Source: an uncultured Clostridia bacterium
GTDB taxonomy: Bacteria; Bacillota; Clostridia; Christensenellales; Aristaeellaceae
Direction of reading: 5' to 3'
NCBI GenBank assembly: GCA_934631055.1
Contig: CAKTXP010000050.1
Coordinates: forward strand, 1 to 13,129
Length of the DNA: 13,129 nucleotides
Of the stretch, positions 5,189 to 12,060 are shown one piece after another (position 1 is the first letter of the stretch; every line of letters starts with the position of its first letter). A program made the position numbers and the translations under genes. Below the pieces are notes generated by a model. It was not told where the DNA came from and searched no databases. It worked only from the letters and a program-made list of their open reading frames with translations.

Positions 5189-6721
5189 TCAGTCTGCGGC
5201 TGTCGGCTGCGTTTCAAACTGCGTTGCCAACGTCATGATATTCTGCTGGTTAGCTTCCTTGCCATCAATAAAGCCCGTGATTCTGCCGTCACACATGACC
5301 ATGACACGATCGCTCATGCCGATAATCTCGCTCATTTCGGAAGAAATCATGATAATGCTCTTGCCTGCGCGGGCAAGCTCCTCGATGATGCAATAGATTT
5401 CGTACTTCGCGCCAACGTCAATACCGCGCGTCGGTTCGTCCAAAATCAAAACGTCCGGGTTATTAGCAAGCCAGCGTCCAATCAGCACTTTCTGCATGTT
5501 ACCGCCGGAGAGAGACTGAATCTGCGTTTTGGAAGAAGGCGTCTTAATGTTCATCTTCTTCACATTGTCCTGAACAAGCTGCTCAATCTTCTTGTCGTTA
5601 ATCACAATGCCCATGTCCAGATACTGGTCAAGGCTCGCAATGGAGATATTATCCGCAACGGAAAGCACACCCATAATGCCCGTCGCACGGCGGTCTTCCG
5701 TCAGCAGCGCAATACCATGCTTGATTGCGTCACGCGGGCGGGAAATTTTGATTTCCTCTCCCTTGAATTTGACCGTACCCGCGTTATGCGCACGAATGCC
5801 GAAGATACCTTCCATCAGCTCTGTACGCTGTGCGCCAACCAGACCCGCAACGCCGAGAATTTCACCCTTGCGCACATTGAATGTGCAATGGCGGAAAGAG
5901 CGCGGATTGATGGAGGTGAAATCATTCACCTCGAAAACCACTTCGCCCGGCACGTTATGGCGTTCTGGGAAGAGGTTGCTCAGCTCACGACCCACCATCT
6001 GCGTGATGATTTTGTCGGTGGTCAGCTCTTTCGCATCCCAAGTGCCGATATAATGACCGTCGCGCATAATCGTTACTTCATCGGAGATGCGCAGAATCTC
6101 ATCCATCTTATGGCTGATATAGACAATCGAAACGCCCTCTGCCTTCAAATCCTCGATGATACGGAACAGTGCCTCAACCTCGTTAGCCGTCAAGGAAGAA
6201 GTCGGCTCGTCCAGAATCAGAACTTTGCAATCCGCCGAAACCGCCTTGGCGATTTCTACAGACTGCATCTGCGACACGGAAAGATCGCCCAAACGCTGCT
6301 TGGGGTTAAAGTTCATTCTGACCTTTTTCAGCAGTCGTTCGGTATCCGCGTACATTTTCTCATGGTCAATGACCGGAATGCAGCCCAAAAGCTTCTTCAT
6401 CGGGTAACGACCGATGTAAATATTTTCAGCAACCGAACGCTCCGGCACAGGCTGAAGCTCCTGATGCACCATCGCGATGCCCATGTTCAGCGCCTGAAGC
6501 GGGTCGTTGATTTCAACCTTCTTGCCCTCGTAATAGATTTCGCCCTCATCCATCTTGTAAATGCCGAACATGCACTTCATCAAGGTGGATTTTCCCGCAC
6601 CATTCTCGCCCATCAGCGCGTGTACCGTGCCGGGTCTGAGCTTGAGCTGCGCGTGATCGAGCGCCTTAACGCCCGGAAATTGTTTGACAACATCACGCAT
6701 CTCAAGACGATATTCCGCCAT
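5189..6721 (-). CDS. mglA: Galactose/methyl galactoside ABC transporter ATP-binding protein MglA
   Basis: 510-aa tandem ATPase that powers galactose import from the inner face of the membrane. Domain 1 has Walker A GENGAGKST, an unusual LSVSQMQSVEIAKA signature and Walker B VLILDEPTSSL. Domain 2 has a degenerate Walker A (GLVGAQRTEL), the LSGGNMQKVLIGRWL signature and Walker B VLILDEPTRGIDVG. This asymmetry is typical of sugar ABC ATPases of the MglA/RbsA/XylG group, and E. coli MglA is 506 aa. I start it at 6721 because AAGGGGG lies 8 nt upstream of that ATG; the longer frame to 6772 would run into a terminator hairpin. It is preceded by mglB and followed 24 nt later by mglC. Confidence 0.95.
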   Translation of the reverse strand: MAEYRLEMRDVVKQFPGVKALDHAQLKLRPGTVHALMGENGAGKSTLMKCMFGIYKMDEGEIYYEGKKVEINDPLQALNMGIAMVHQELQPVPERSVAENIYIGRYPMKKLLGCIPVIDHEKMYADTERLLKKVRMNFNPKQRLGDLSVSQMQSVEIAKAVSADCKVLILDEPTSSLTANEVEALFRIIEDLKAEGVSIVYISHKMDEILRISDEVTIMRDGHYIGTWDAKELTTDKIITQMVGRELSNLFPERHNVPGEVVFEVNDFTSINPRSFRHCTFNVRKGEILGVAGLVGAQRTELMEGIFGIRAHNAGTVKFKGEEIKISRPRDAIKHGIALLTEDRRATGIMGVLSVADNISIASLDQYLDMGIVINDKKIEQLVQDNVKKMNIKTPSSKTQIQSLSGGNMQKVLIGRWLANNPDVLILDEPTRGIDVGAKYEIYCIIEELARAGKSIIMISSEMSEIIGMSDRVMVMCDGRITGFIDGKEANQQNIMTLATQFETQPTAAD

Positions 6722-6745
6722 GAACGTGTCCCCCTTTTGCTCATT

Positions 6746-6782
6746 AAAAAGGTGCATGCGCACGACGCGCACGCACCCTTTT
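6746..6782 (-). terminator. Strong hairpin with T-run between mglB and mglA
   Basis: Arms 6746-6761 and 6767-6782 pair at 14 of 16 positions around a 5-nt loop. On the minus strand the second arm ends in TTTTT. It starts 16 nt past the mglB stop and ends before the mglA ribosome binding site. It probably acts as a partial terminator or 3'-end stabiliser that makes binding protein more abundant than the ATPase and permease, a common device in binding-protein operons. Confidence 0.75.
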
Positions 6783-6798
6783 GTTACCTTTTCAAGAA

Positions 6799-7752
6799 TT
6801 ACTTGGTGACCTTCACGTAGTCAACCCAGTAGTACTTCTCAAGGGTCTCGCCCTTAGCAGCCTTGAGGGCAGCGTCAGCGGCGGTGTGGCTCTGACCGAT
6901 GTGGTCGTTCAGCACGGTGCCGGTAATCTTGCCTTCCTTAACCATTTCCTGCACTTCGTCCAGCGCGTCAACGCCAACGAGGTAGATGTCCTCGCCAACG
7001 GTGCGACCCGCGTCAACGATCGCCTGATAAGCGCCCAGCGCCATAGCGTCGTTGTTGCAGAAGATAACGTCAACATCGTTGCCGAACTGCGTCAGAGCAG
7101 TAGCAGCCAGTTCCTGACCCTTGGTCTGATCCCAGTCACCACGCTGCTTGTACAGTTCCTTGGTCTTCAGACCAGCATCTTCAAGAGCCTTGATGGAGAA
7201 CTCGGTGCGGTACTTCGCATCAACGTTCTCCGGATCGCCCATGATCATGACATAATCGACAACGCCGTTGCCGTTGAAGTCGCCATGGTTCTCAGTCTCG
7301 GCAATGATTTCGCCCTGGAAGGTACCGGACTGACGAGCGTCGGCGCCAACGTAGCAAATCTTGTCGGACAGGTTCATGTCTTCAGCGCTCGGCTCACGGT
7401 TGATGAAAACAACCGGGATGCCAGCGGCGTCAGCCTTCTGGATGACGGTCGCAGCGGACGTGCTCTGCACGAGGTTGAGAATCATAACATCCACATTGTC
7501 AGCGATGAAGCCGTCAATCTGGTTAGTCTGCTCTGCCTGGTCGTTCTTGCCATCCATCACGGTGATGTTCTCAGCCGGGATGCCGCAGTCTTCGGTCAGG
7601 TAACGAACCAGCTCAGTACGATACAGCGTCATGAAGTTATCGGCAAACTGATAAATCGCGATGCCGATCTTCGGAGCAGCCTGCTCAGCGGTCGCCACGC
7701 CGCAAACCAGCACGACGAGCAGAGCCATGACCAACGCAAGGATCTTTTTCAT
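6799..7752 (-). CDS. mglB: Galactose-binding protein MglB, periplasmic-binding-protein type
   Basis: 317-aa secreted sugar-binding protein that delivers galactose or glucose to MglAC. Residues 1-22 are a signal peptide (KK, hydrophobic core, ATA-EQ cleavage site). Family residues follow: YQFADNFM near the N-terminus, VFINREPS, CYVGADARQSG, a calcium-loop-like DFNGNGVVD, a GDWDQTKGQE segment with the stacking tryptophan, NNDAMALGAYQAI, and GVDALDEV with GTVLND. The only Cys in the signal region follows Val-Leu-Val, which does not fit a lipobox. This is odd for a Gram-positive transporter, where binding proteins are usually lipid-anchored. ATG 7752 has GAGGTG 6 nt upstream. It is the first and probably most abundant product of the operon. 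Confidence 0.93.
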   Translation of the reverse strand: MKKILALVMALLVVLVCGVATAEQAAPKIGIAIYQFADNFMTLYRTELVRYLTEDCGIPAENITVMDGKNDQAEQTNQIDGFIADNVDVMILNLVQSTSAATVIQKADAAGIPVVFINREPSAEDMNLSDKICYVGADARQSGTFQGEIIAETENHGDFNGNGVVDYVMIMGDPENVDAKYRTEFSIKALEDAGLKTKELYKQRGDWDQTKGQELAATALTQFGNDVDVIFCNNDAMALGAYQAIVDAGRTVGEDIYLVGVDALDEVQEMVKEGKITGTVLNDHIGQSHTAADAALKAAKGETLEKYYWVDYVKVTK

Positions 7753-7828
7753 GGGAAACACCTCTTCTTTTTATTTCAACGGGATTCCTCCCGCTGAGTA
7801 ACGCAGCCGCGCCGACAGCACTTCTGAG

Positions 7829-7853
7829 ATAAATCGACGATTTTGTGATTTAT
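7829..7853 (-). other. Hairpin in the mgl 5' leader
   Basis: ATAAATC (7829-7835) and GATTTAT (7847-7853) are perfect inverted repeats with an 11-nt loop, inside the roughly 125-nt untranslated leader of the mgl transcript. No known riboswitch fold is recognised. Confidence 0.4.
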
Positions 7854-7862
7854 TTTTTATAG

Positions 7863-7912
7863 CTGTTGACGTTTGTATGTTTATTATAATCAACGTTTCA
7901 ACAGATGTCAAC
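7863..7912. promoter_or_regulatory. Candidate operator elements around the mgl promoter
   Basis: GTTGAC (7865-7870) and GTCAAC (7907-7912) are perfect inverted repeats 42 bp apart, about four helical turns, and bracket the promoter. Within the region three GTTGA words lie on the minus strand, and two longer variants (CTGTTGACGTT and CTGTTGAAACGTT) occur. A LacI/GalR-type or CcpA-type site is possible, but the match to cre is poor, and one copy overlaps the -35 by necessity. Confidence 0.4.
7883..7911 (-). promoter_or_regulatory. Perfect consensus sigma-A promoter of the mgl operon
   Basis: Minus strand TTGACA (7906-7911), 17-bp spacer, TATAAT (7883-7888), 12 of 12 consensus bases. Transcription would start near 7876, leaving a leader of about 125 nt. 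Such a strong promoter implies repression by a sugar-responsive regulator or very high expression. Confidence 0.9.
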
Positions 7913-8095
7913 GGCTTTTTTTGACCGGGTTGAATAGTTTTCTGCAGCCGCTTTCTGCTGGTTTACATAGAAACTATATCGACTTTCGGCGCAATATATG
8001 ACTTTCTTTTACGACTGACTCATACAGTTTTATAGAGGGAGTAATTTTTTTCATACCCTGCTCTTCCTGCATTTTCCCGTAAAATAAACTTTTCC
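7913..8095. other. Divergent intergenic region without a recognisable gene
   Basis: AT-rich sequence between the mgl promoter region and the yhaM promoter. I see no open frame with a ribosome binding site, no RNA gene and no strong palindrome. Confidence 0.5.
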
Positions 8096-8124
8096 TTGCA
8101 AAGCCGGTGCGTATCGTTCATAAT
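8096..8124 (+). promoter_or_regulatory. Sigma-A promoter of yhaM
   Basis: TTGCAA (8096-8101), 17-bp spacer, CATAAT (8119-8124). The start site would be near 8131, only about 24 nt before the chosen ATG, giving a short leader carrying AAGGAG. Confidence 0.7.
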
Positions 8125-8154
8125 ATCATGTGACACAGGAAGGAGATTATGACC

Positions 8155-9102
8155 ATGTATTTAGCTGAAATCAAGCGCGACGACCGCTTTGAAGGCTATC
8201 TGATCGTTCGCTCTGCCGAGCAGCGCGCCAGCGCCAACGGCAAGAATTATCTGGATATGACCCTTGCCGATAAAACCGGCTCCATCAACGCCAAAATGTG
8301 GGACGGCACCGTCCAGCCTCCGCTGGCGGGCAGCATCGTCAAAGTCCGCGCGACGGGCAACGAGTTCAACGGGCGCATGCAGCTGCGCGTGGAAAAGATC
8401 CGCGCCGCCGAGAGCCGCGACGCGGTCGATATGTCCACGCTCATCCCCTGCGCTCCGCGCGACCCGCACGAAATGCTGGATGAGATCATCCATGCGGCGA
8501 ATCATATCGCGGATAAAGACCTGCGGCTTATCACCTGTGAGCTGCTCAACCGCGCAGGCGATCAGCTGCTGACCTTTCCTGCCGCCAAGCAGATGCACCA
8601 CGCCGAGCGCAGCGGTCTGCTCCACCACATGACCACCATGCTGCGTGCGGCAAACGCCATCATGAGCGTCTATCCCCAGCTCAATCCCAGCCTGCTGACG
8701 GCGGGCGTCATCGTCCATGACCTCGCCAAGATCAACGAGATGGATGCCGATACGCTCGGTCTGGTCTCCGATTACAGCGTAGACGGCAAGCTCCTTGGGC
8801 ATATCGTCCGCGGCGTCGTCAACATCCAGCTCGCCGCCGAAAAGACGGAGGCTTCCCCTGCCAAAGCGTTGCTGCTTCAGCACATGGTGCTTTCTCACCA
8901 CGGCATTCCGGATTACGGCAGCCCCATCGCGCCGAAATTTCCGGAAGCCGAAGTTCTCAACACCATCGACACGCTGGATGCCCGCCTGTTCGAGATGAAC
9001 GAAGCCCTTTCCCGCGCGATTCCGGGCGGCTTCTCCGAAAAGGTCTGGGGGCTGGATAACCGCCAGCTCTACCGCATCCCTGAGGACGAAGTCGAAAGAT
9101 AA
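8155..9102 (+). CDS. yhaM: 3'-5' exoribonuclease YhaM
   Basis: 315-aa cytosolic exonuclease that trims RNA from the 3' end. Residues 1-85 form an OB-fold nucleic-acid-binding domain (SAEQRASANGKNYLDMTLAD, then GRMQLRVEKI). Residues 150-290 form an HD metal-dependent hydrolase domain, with His157/His158, the His188-Asp189 pair (GVIVHDLAKINE), His216, His248/His249 (LSHHG) and Asp273/Asp275. The length and domain order match B. subtilis YhaM (314 aa). ATG 8155 is chosen because AAGGAG lies 9 nt before it; the in-frame ATG at 8149 is only 3 nt from that site. It is monocistronic with its own promoter and a strong terminator. Confidence 0.93.
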   Translation: MYLAEIKRDDRFEGYLIVRSAEQRASANGKNYLDMTLADKTGSINAKMWDGTVQPPLAGSIVKVRATGNEFNGRMQLRVEKIRAAESRDAVDMSTLIPCAPRDPHEMLDEIIHAANHIADKDLRLITCELLNRAGDQLLTFPAAKQMHHAERSGLLHHMTTMLRAANAIMSVYPQLNPSLLTAGVIVHDLAKINEMDADTLGLVSDYSVDGKLLGHIVRGVVNIQLAAEKTEASPAKALLLQHMVLSHHGIPDYGSPIAPKFPEAEVLNTIDTLDARLFEMNEALSRAIPGGFSEKVWGLDNRQLYRIPEDEVER

Positions 9103-9142
9103 CGCGCACGGATCGATTTCCGGGCGATTTCTCGCGAGTTAA

Positions 9143-9191
9143 AAAACAGCCCTCTCCGTCACGGATGCGCCGTGACGGAGAGGGCTGTTTT
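9143..9191 (+). terminator. yhaM terminator, 22-bp perfect stem
   Basis: Arms 9143-9164 and 9170-9191 are fully complementary over 22 bp with a 5-nt loop. The stem has a GC-rich core, an A-run on the left and TTTT on the right, so it can terminate in either direction. It shares AGCCCTCTCCG with the palindromic repeat at 11934, so it may derive from the same repeat family. Confidence 0.9.
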
Positions 9192-9382
9192 ACCTTATAG
9201 GAAATTGCATAAAGCTCGCTCGCGTGCGTAAAGCTTTGAATCTTTACGGACTATGGCGGAAATGCAGGCGGGCTCAGCCCGCTTTTTTACCTTATAGGAA
9301 ATTGCATAAAGCTTGCTCGCGTGCATAAAGCTTTGAATCTTTACGGACTGTGGCGGAAATGCAGGCGGGCTCAGCCCGCTTT
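9188..9382. repeat. Two tandem 97-bp repeats with terminal hairpins
   Basis: 9188-9284 and 9285-9381 align without gaps at a 97-bp period with three base differences. Each unit contains a GTAAAG/CTTTAC-type inverted repeat and ends in the hairpin GCGGGCT-C-AGCCCGC (9268-9282 and 9365-9379). The second unit ends at the stop codon of the ROK kinase gene on the minus strand. No open frame with a ribosome binding site is seen in it. It could be a duplicated terminator module or a tandem small-RNA-like element. Confidence 0.85.
9268..9288 (+). terminator. Rho-independent terminator in the first 97-bp repeat
   Basis: A 7-bp GC-rich stem (GCGGGCT/AGCCCGC) is followed by six T on the plus strand. 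The equivalent in the second repeat (9365-9379) is followed by TTTACTTTT and is weaker. Confidence 0.75.
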
Positions 9383-10271
9383 ACTTTTCCGCCTGTTCCA
9401 GCGCTTTTGCGCCCAGCAGCAGCGCGCCGATGACGCCCGAATTGACGCCCAGCGCCGGCGGGACGATATAGCTGTCGATGCCTTCCGGCGTGATGCTCGA
9501 AGAGGATACATAGCCGTTGAGCAGCGCAAGCACCTGCCTGCGGATCTTCGGGAACAGATGCGCCTGCTGCATGACGCCGCCGCCCAGCACGATGCGCTCC
9601 GGCGAGACCGTCACGATCATATTCACGCACATCTGCGCCAGATACGTCGCCTCCATCTCCCACGCGGGATGATCCGGCGTCATCAGCTTCGCCGAAAGTC
9701 CCCAGCGCTTTTCGATAGCCGGACCGCTTGCCAGTCCTTCCAGACAATGCCTGTGGAACGGGCATACACCGTCGGGCATGGAATCGCCCTCCAGCGGCGC
9801 AAGGAGCATATGCCCCATCTCCGGATGGACAAGCCCATGCACCATTTTGCCGTCGATGACCAGTCCGCCGCCGATGCCCGTGCCGACCGTCACATACAGC
9901 AGGCTGGAAAGCCCCTTGCCCGCGCCCATTGTCTGTTCCGCCAGCGCCGCGGCGTTCACGTCCGTGTCGATGCCCGTCGGCACATTCAGCGCCTTTTGGA
10001 GCGTCTCCATCAGCGGATAGTCGATCCATTCCGTCTTAGGCGTCTTGGTGATCGCGCCGTAAGTCGGCGAATCCGGATTCAGATCGAGCGGACCGAACGA
10101 ACCGATGCCCAGCGCCTTTACATCAAATTTGCCGATAAAATCCACGATCTGCGGAATGGTCACGTCCGGCGTCAGGGTCGGGAAACTGGCTCGCTGCAAT
10201 ACGCCGCCCTCCGGATTGCCGATCGAACAGACCATTTTGGTTCCGCCCGCTTCCAGTGCGCCAATGAGCAT
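9381..10271 (-). CDS. scrK: ROK-family fructokinase (YdhR/ScrK type)
   Basis: 296-aa cytosolic sugar kinase that phosphorylates fructose with ATP. The N-terminal phosphate loop is LIGALEAGGTKMVC. DTDVNAAALAE (residues 102-112) carries the catalytic Asp. LYVTVGTGIGGGLV is the ROK signature region. The zinc site follows as HPEMGH with C-P-F-H-R-H-C (His154, Cys170, His173, Cys176). The C-terminus IVPPALGVNSGVIGALLLG is very close in pattern to B. subtilis YdhR. I start at 10271 because AGGAGG lies 7 nt upstream; the longer frame to 10322 lacks a ribosome binding site. It has its own promoter. The stop codon overlaps the end of the tandem 97-bp repeat. Related hexoses or mannose are possible alternative substrates. 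Confidence 0.92.
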   Translation of the reverse strand: MLIGALEAGGTKMVCSIGNPEGGVLQRASFPTLTPDVTIPQIVDFIGKFDVKALGIGSFGPLDLNPDSPTYGAITKTPKTEWIDYPLMETLQKALNVPTGIDTDVNAAALAEQTMGAGKGLSSLLYVTVGTGIGGGLVIDGKMVHGLVHPEMGHMLLAPLEGDSMPDGVCPFHRHCLEGLASGPAIEKRWGLSAKLMTPDHPAWEMEATYLAQMCVNMIVTVSPERIVLGGGVMQQAHLFPKIRRQVLALLNGYVSSSSITPEGIDSYIVPPALGVNSGVIGALLLGAKALEQAEK

Positions 10272-10360
10272 CGCTTTTCCTCCTTTTCCACGCGCCGCAT
10301 GATTTGTCTTTTTTCCGTCCATCCTGTGAAGAGCGGAATGCGCGCGGCTTTTATGTGTCC

Positions 10361-10389
10361 ATGATACGCTAACGCCGCATGCCTGTCAA
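10361..10389 (-). promoter_or_regulatory. Sigma-A promoter of the fructokinase gene
   Basis: Minus strand TTGACA (10384-10389), 17-bp spacer, TATCAT (10361-10366). Predicted start near 10354, giving a leader of about 80 nt. Confidence 0.8.
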
Positions 10390-10423
10390 TGAGATTTGCA
10401 GAAATGTTCGCTTTTATATCTTT

Positions 10424-10453
10424 TTTACAGATAAGCATTAAGCAGGCTAAAAC
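10424..10453 (+). promoter_or_regulatory. Weak candidate promoter for the MATE gene
   Basis: TTTACA (10424-10429), 18-bp spacer, TAAAAC (10448-10453). Only a partial match. If real, the transcript would carry the two leader hairpins at 10487-10567. Confidence 0.3.
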
Positions 10454-10486
10454 CGGCGCGAAGCGAAGATGGGGTTTGGGATTGGA

Positions 10487-10567
10487 GTCACGCGCCCGCT
10501 GTGCGGGATTCAGCGTGACGGAAATCGGAAATCGTAAGAAATGCTCTGCATTTCTATACGAGTTTCC
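10487..10567 (+). other. Two-hairpin structured leader or repeat upstream of the MATE gene
   Basis: Hairpin 1: GTCACGC (10487-10493) pairs with GCGTGAC (10513-10519), with an inner stem CCCGC/GCGGG (10495-10507) around TGT. Hairpin 2: 10527-10544 pairs with 10548-10567 through GAAATGC/GCATTTC and continues with small bulges down to GGAAA/TTTCC, with a TCT loop. The ribosome binding site AAAGGAGG follows about 30 nt later. It may be a regulatory leader or an inserted palindromic repeat; it matches no riboswitch consensus that I recognise. Confidence 0.55.
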
Positions 10568-10612
10568 CGGGTCGGCAGCCCAGCAATATCTTTTAGTAAA
10601 AGGAGGACAGCC

Positions 10613-11983
10613 ATGCCGCACCCGCTCACAGAGAAGGAAACCTGGCTCGCGGGCGACGTTCGCCGCCTGACGCTGAAGATCGCCGCGCCGAGCGTCGCCG
10701 CCATGGTCGCATCTTCCCTTTGCAGCCTGCTCGAAGCGCTGATCTTAGGCAAAAGCGACGCCCGGCTTTCCGCCGCCATCGGCGCATGCTTTGCCCTGCT
10801 CTCCTTGGAGCAGACCGTCGGCTTTACGCTCGGCATGGGCGCGGGCAGCTCCGTCAGCCGCTGTCTGGGCTGCGGAGACGATGAACGCGCCATCCGTTCT
10901 GCATCCGTCGGTTTTTTCGCCGCGCTGGTCGTCTCCTGCGTCTTTCTCGTTATCGGTCTGTTCTTCGCCGCGCCTGCGCTGTCTCTGCTCGGCGCGTCGC
11001 CCGACGCTTCCAGCGCAGTCTATGCGCGTTACGTCTGCCTGTGCGCGCCGATGCTGTGCGGTTCGCTGACGCTCAGCAGCCTTCTGCGCGCGCAGGGAAA
11101 GACCCTGCCCAATATGACTGCCTACGCCGTCGGTTCGATTTTGGGTGCGGCGCTGCTCTATCTCTTCTGCATGCGTCTGAATCTCGGCGTGCATGGCGCA
11201 GGCGCCGCCATGCTCATCCGAGAAGGCGCGATTTTCGCGCTTCTCTTTCTTTCGCTCTACCGCGATGCGTCGCTCATCCGTCCCCATCTGCGACGCGCCA
11301 TGCCGAGCCTTTCGGTCTGTCGGGAGATCATGCGTTCCGGTCTGCCGTCCCTCCTTCGTCAGGGAACGACGAGCATTTCTGCCGTCCTGCTCAGCCGGAT
11401 CTGCGCAGGCTTTGGCGCGCATGCGCTGGCGGGCATGGGGCTTGCCGTCCGCACCTGTACGCTCTATTCTTCTGCGCTCATCGGATTCGGTCAGGGCTTT
11501 CAGCCCGTCTGCGGCGTCAATTTCGGCGCAGGCAGGCTCGACCGCTGTAAAACCGCTTACCTCTTCTGCCAGAAAGCCGCTTTCGGCGCGACGGTCATTC
11601 TGAGCGCCGCCGCGTTCCTCGCCGCCCCTGCTCTGACGACGCGCTTCGCTCCAAACGCCGAGACCGCTTCCTTCGCCGCTTCGGCTCTGCGTGCGCAAGG
11701 CGTCGTCTTTTTCGCGCAAAGCGCCGTCGTCCTGATGACCATGCTCACGCAGGCGCTGGGCATGACCGTCCGCTCCTCCTTTGTCGCGACCAGTCGTCAG
11801 GGGCTGTTCTTCATTCCGCTCCTGCTCATCCTGCCGCGCCTGTTCGGACAGCAGGGCTTAATCTTCTGCCAGAGCGCCAGCGATCTGGCTGCTCTCGCGT
11901 TCTCTTTCGCACTGACAAGGGGGATATTCAAAAAGCCCTCTCCGGCTCTTCGAGCCACCTCTCCAAAAAGGGAGGCAAGATAA
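10613..11983 (+). CDS. MATE family multidrug efflux transporter
   Basis: 456-aa integral membrane antiporter that exports drugs or metabolites using a cation gradient. It has about twelve hydrophobic helices in two homologous halves. Typical motifs are GMGAGSSVSRCLGCGDDERA in the first half and GFGQGFQPVCGVNFGAGR in the second; LRAQGKTLPN is also characteristic. The ATG at 10613 has AGGAGG 7 nt upstream; frames starting earlier at 10541 begin inside a leader hairpin. The last 16 residues, from Lys at 11933 to the TAA at 11981-11983, are encoded by a 123-bp palindromic repeat, so the native C-terminus has been replaced. The protein core is unaffected. The substrate is unknown. Confidence 0.9.
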   Translation: MPHPLTEKETWLAGDVRRLTLKIAAPSVAAMVASSLCSLLEALILGKSDARLSAAIGACFALLSLEQTVGFTLGMGAGSSVSRCLGCGDDERAIRSASVGFFAALVVSCVFLVIGLFFAAPALSLLGASPDASSAVYARYVCLCAPMLCGSLTLSSLLRAQGKTLPNMTAYAVGSILGAALLYLFCMRLNLGVHGAGAAMLIREGAIFALLFLSLYRDASLIRPHLRRAMPSLSVCREIMRSGLPSLLRQGTTSISAVLLSRICAGFGAHALAGMGLAVRTCTLYSSALIGFGQGFQPVCGVNFGAGRLDRCKTAYLFCQKAAFGATVILSAAAFLAAPALTTRFAPNAETASFAASALRAQGVVFFAQSAVVLMTMLTQALGMTVRSSFVATSRQGLFFIPLLLILPRLFGQQGLIFCQSASDLAALAFSFALTRGIFKKPSPALRATSPKREAR

Positions 11984-12056
11984 GCAGGCAGCCCAAAGCC
12001 TGCAAATATCTTGGCTCTCCCTCCGGGAGAGCTGTCGCGAAGTGACTGAGAGGGCT
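11934..12056. repeat. 123-bp palindromic MITE/REP-like element
   Basis: Terminal inverted repeats AGCCCTCTC (11934-11942) and GAGAGGGCT (12048-12056) enclose three internal foldbacks: a left arm around CCTCTCC/GGGAGG, a central GCAGGC/GCCTGC stem (11984-12002) bracketed by AAGATA and TATCTT, and a right arm with GGCTCTCCC/GGGAGAGC. It lies exactly between the convergent MATE and MgtC genes. It supplies the MATE stop codon and ends 4 bp before the MgtC stop. Repeats of this look are, to my recollection, scattered through many gut Firmicutes. It may also act as a bidirectional terminator. Confidence 0.8.
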
Positions 12057-12060
12057 GAAC

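Noticed and set aside
4136..6820. 894-aa plus-strand open frame antisense to mglC and mglA
   Set aside because: It lies on the opposite strand of two unmistakable ABC transporter genes, has no ribosome binding site and reads as low-complexity His/Asn/Arg-rich protein. It is a codon-bias shadow.
6781..7797. 338-aa plus-strand open frame antisense to mglB
   Set aside because: Shadow of mglB on the complementary strand; no family features and no start signals.
7863..7905. CcpA cre site in the mgl promoter
   Set aside because: The best alignments need two or three mismatches to the core consensus, so I list only generic candidate operators.
8161..8901. 246-aa minus-strand open frame within yhaM
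   Set aside because: Exact antisense shadow of a well-supported YhaM gene.
9188..9382. CRISPR-like array
   Set aside because: The whole 97-bp unit is repeated, with no separate unique spacers and only two copies; no cas genes are present.
10172..10621. 149-aa minus-strand open frame over the MATE leader and kinase start
   Set aside because: It crosses two palindromes, the kinase promoter and the true kinase start, and has no family features.
10745..11719. 324-aa minus-strand open frame within the MATE gene
   Set aside because: Arg/Glu/Ala-rich antisense shadow of a GC-rich membrane protein gene.
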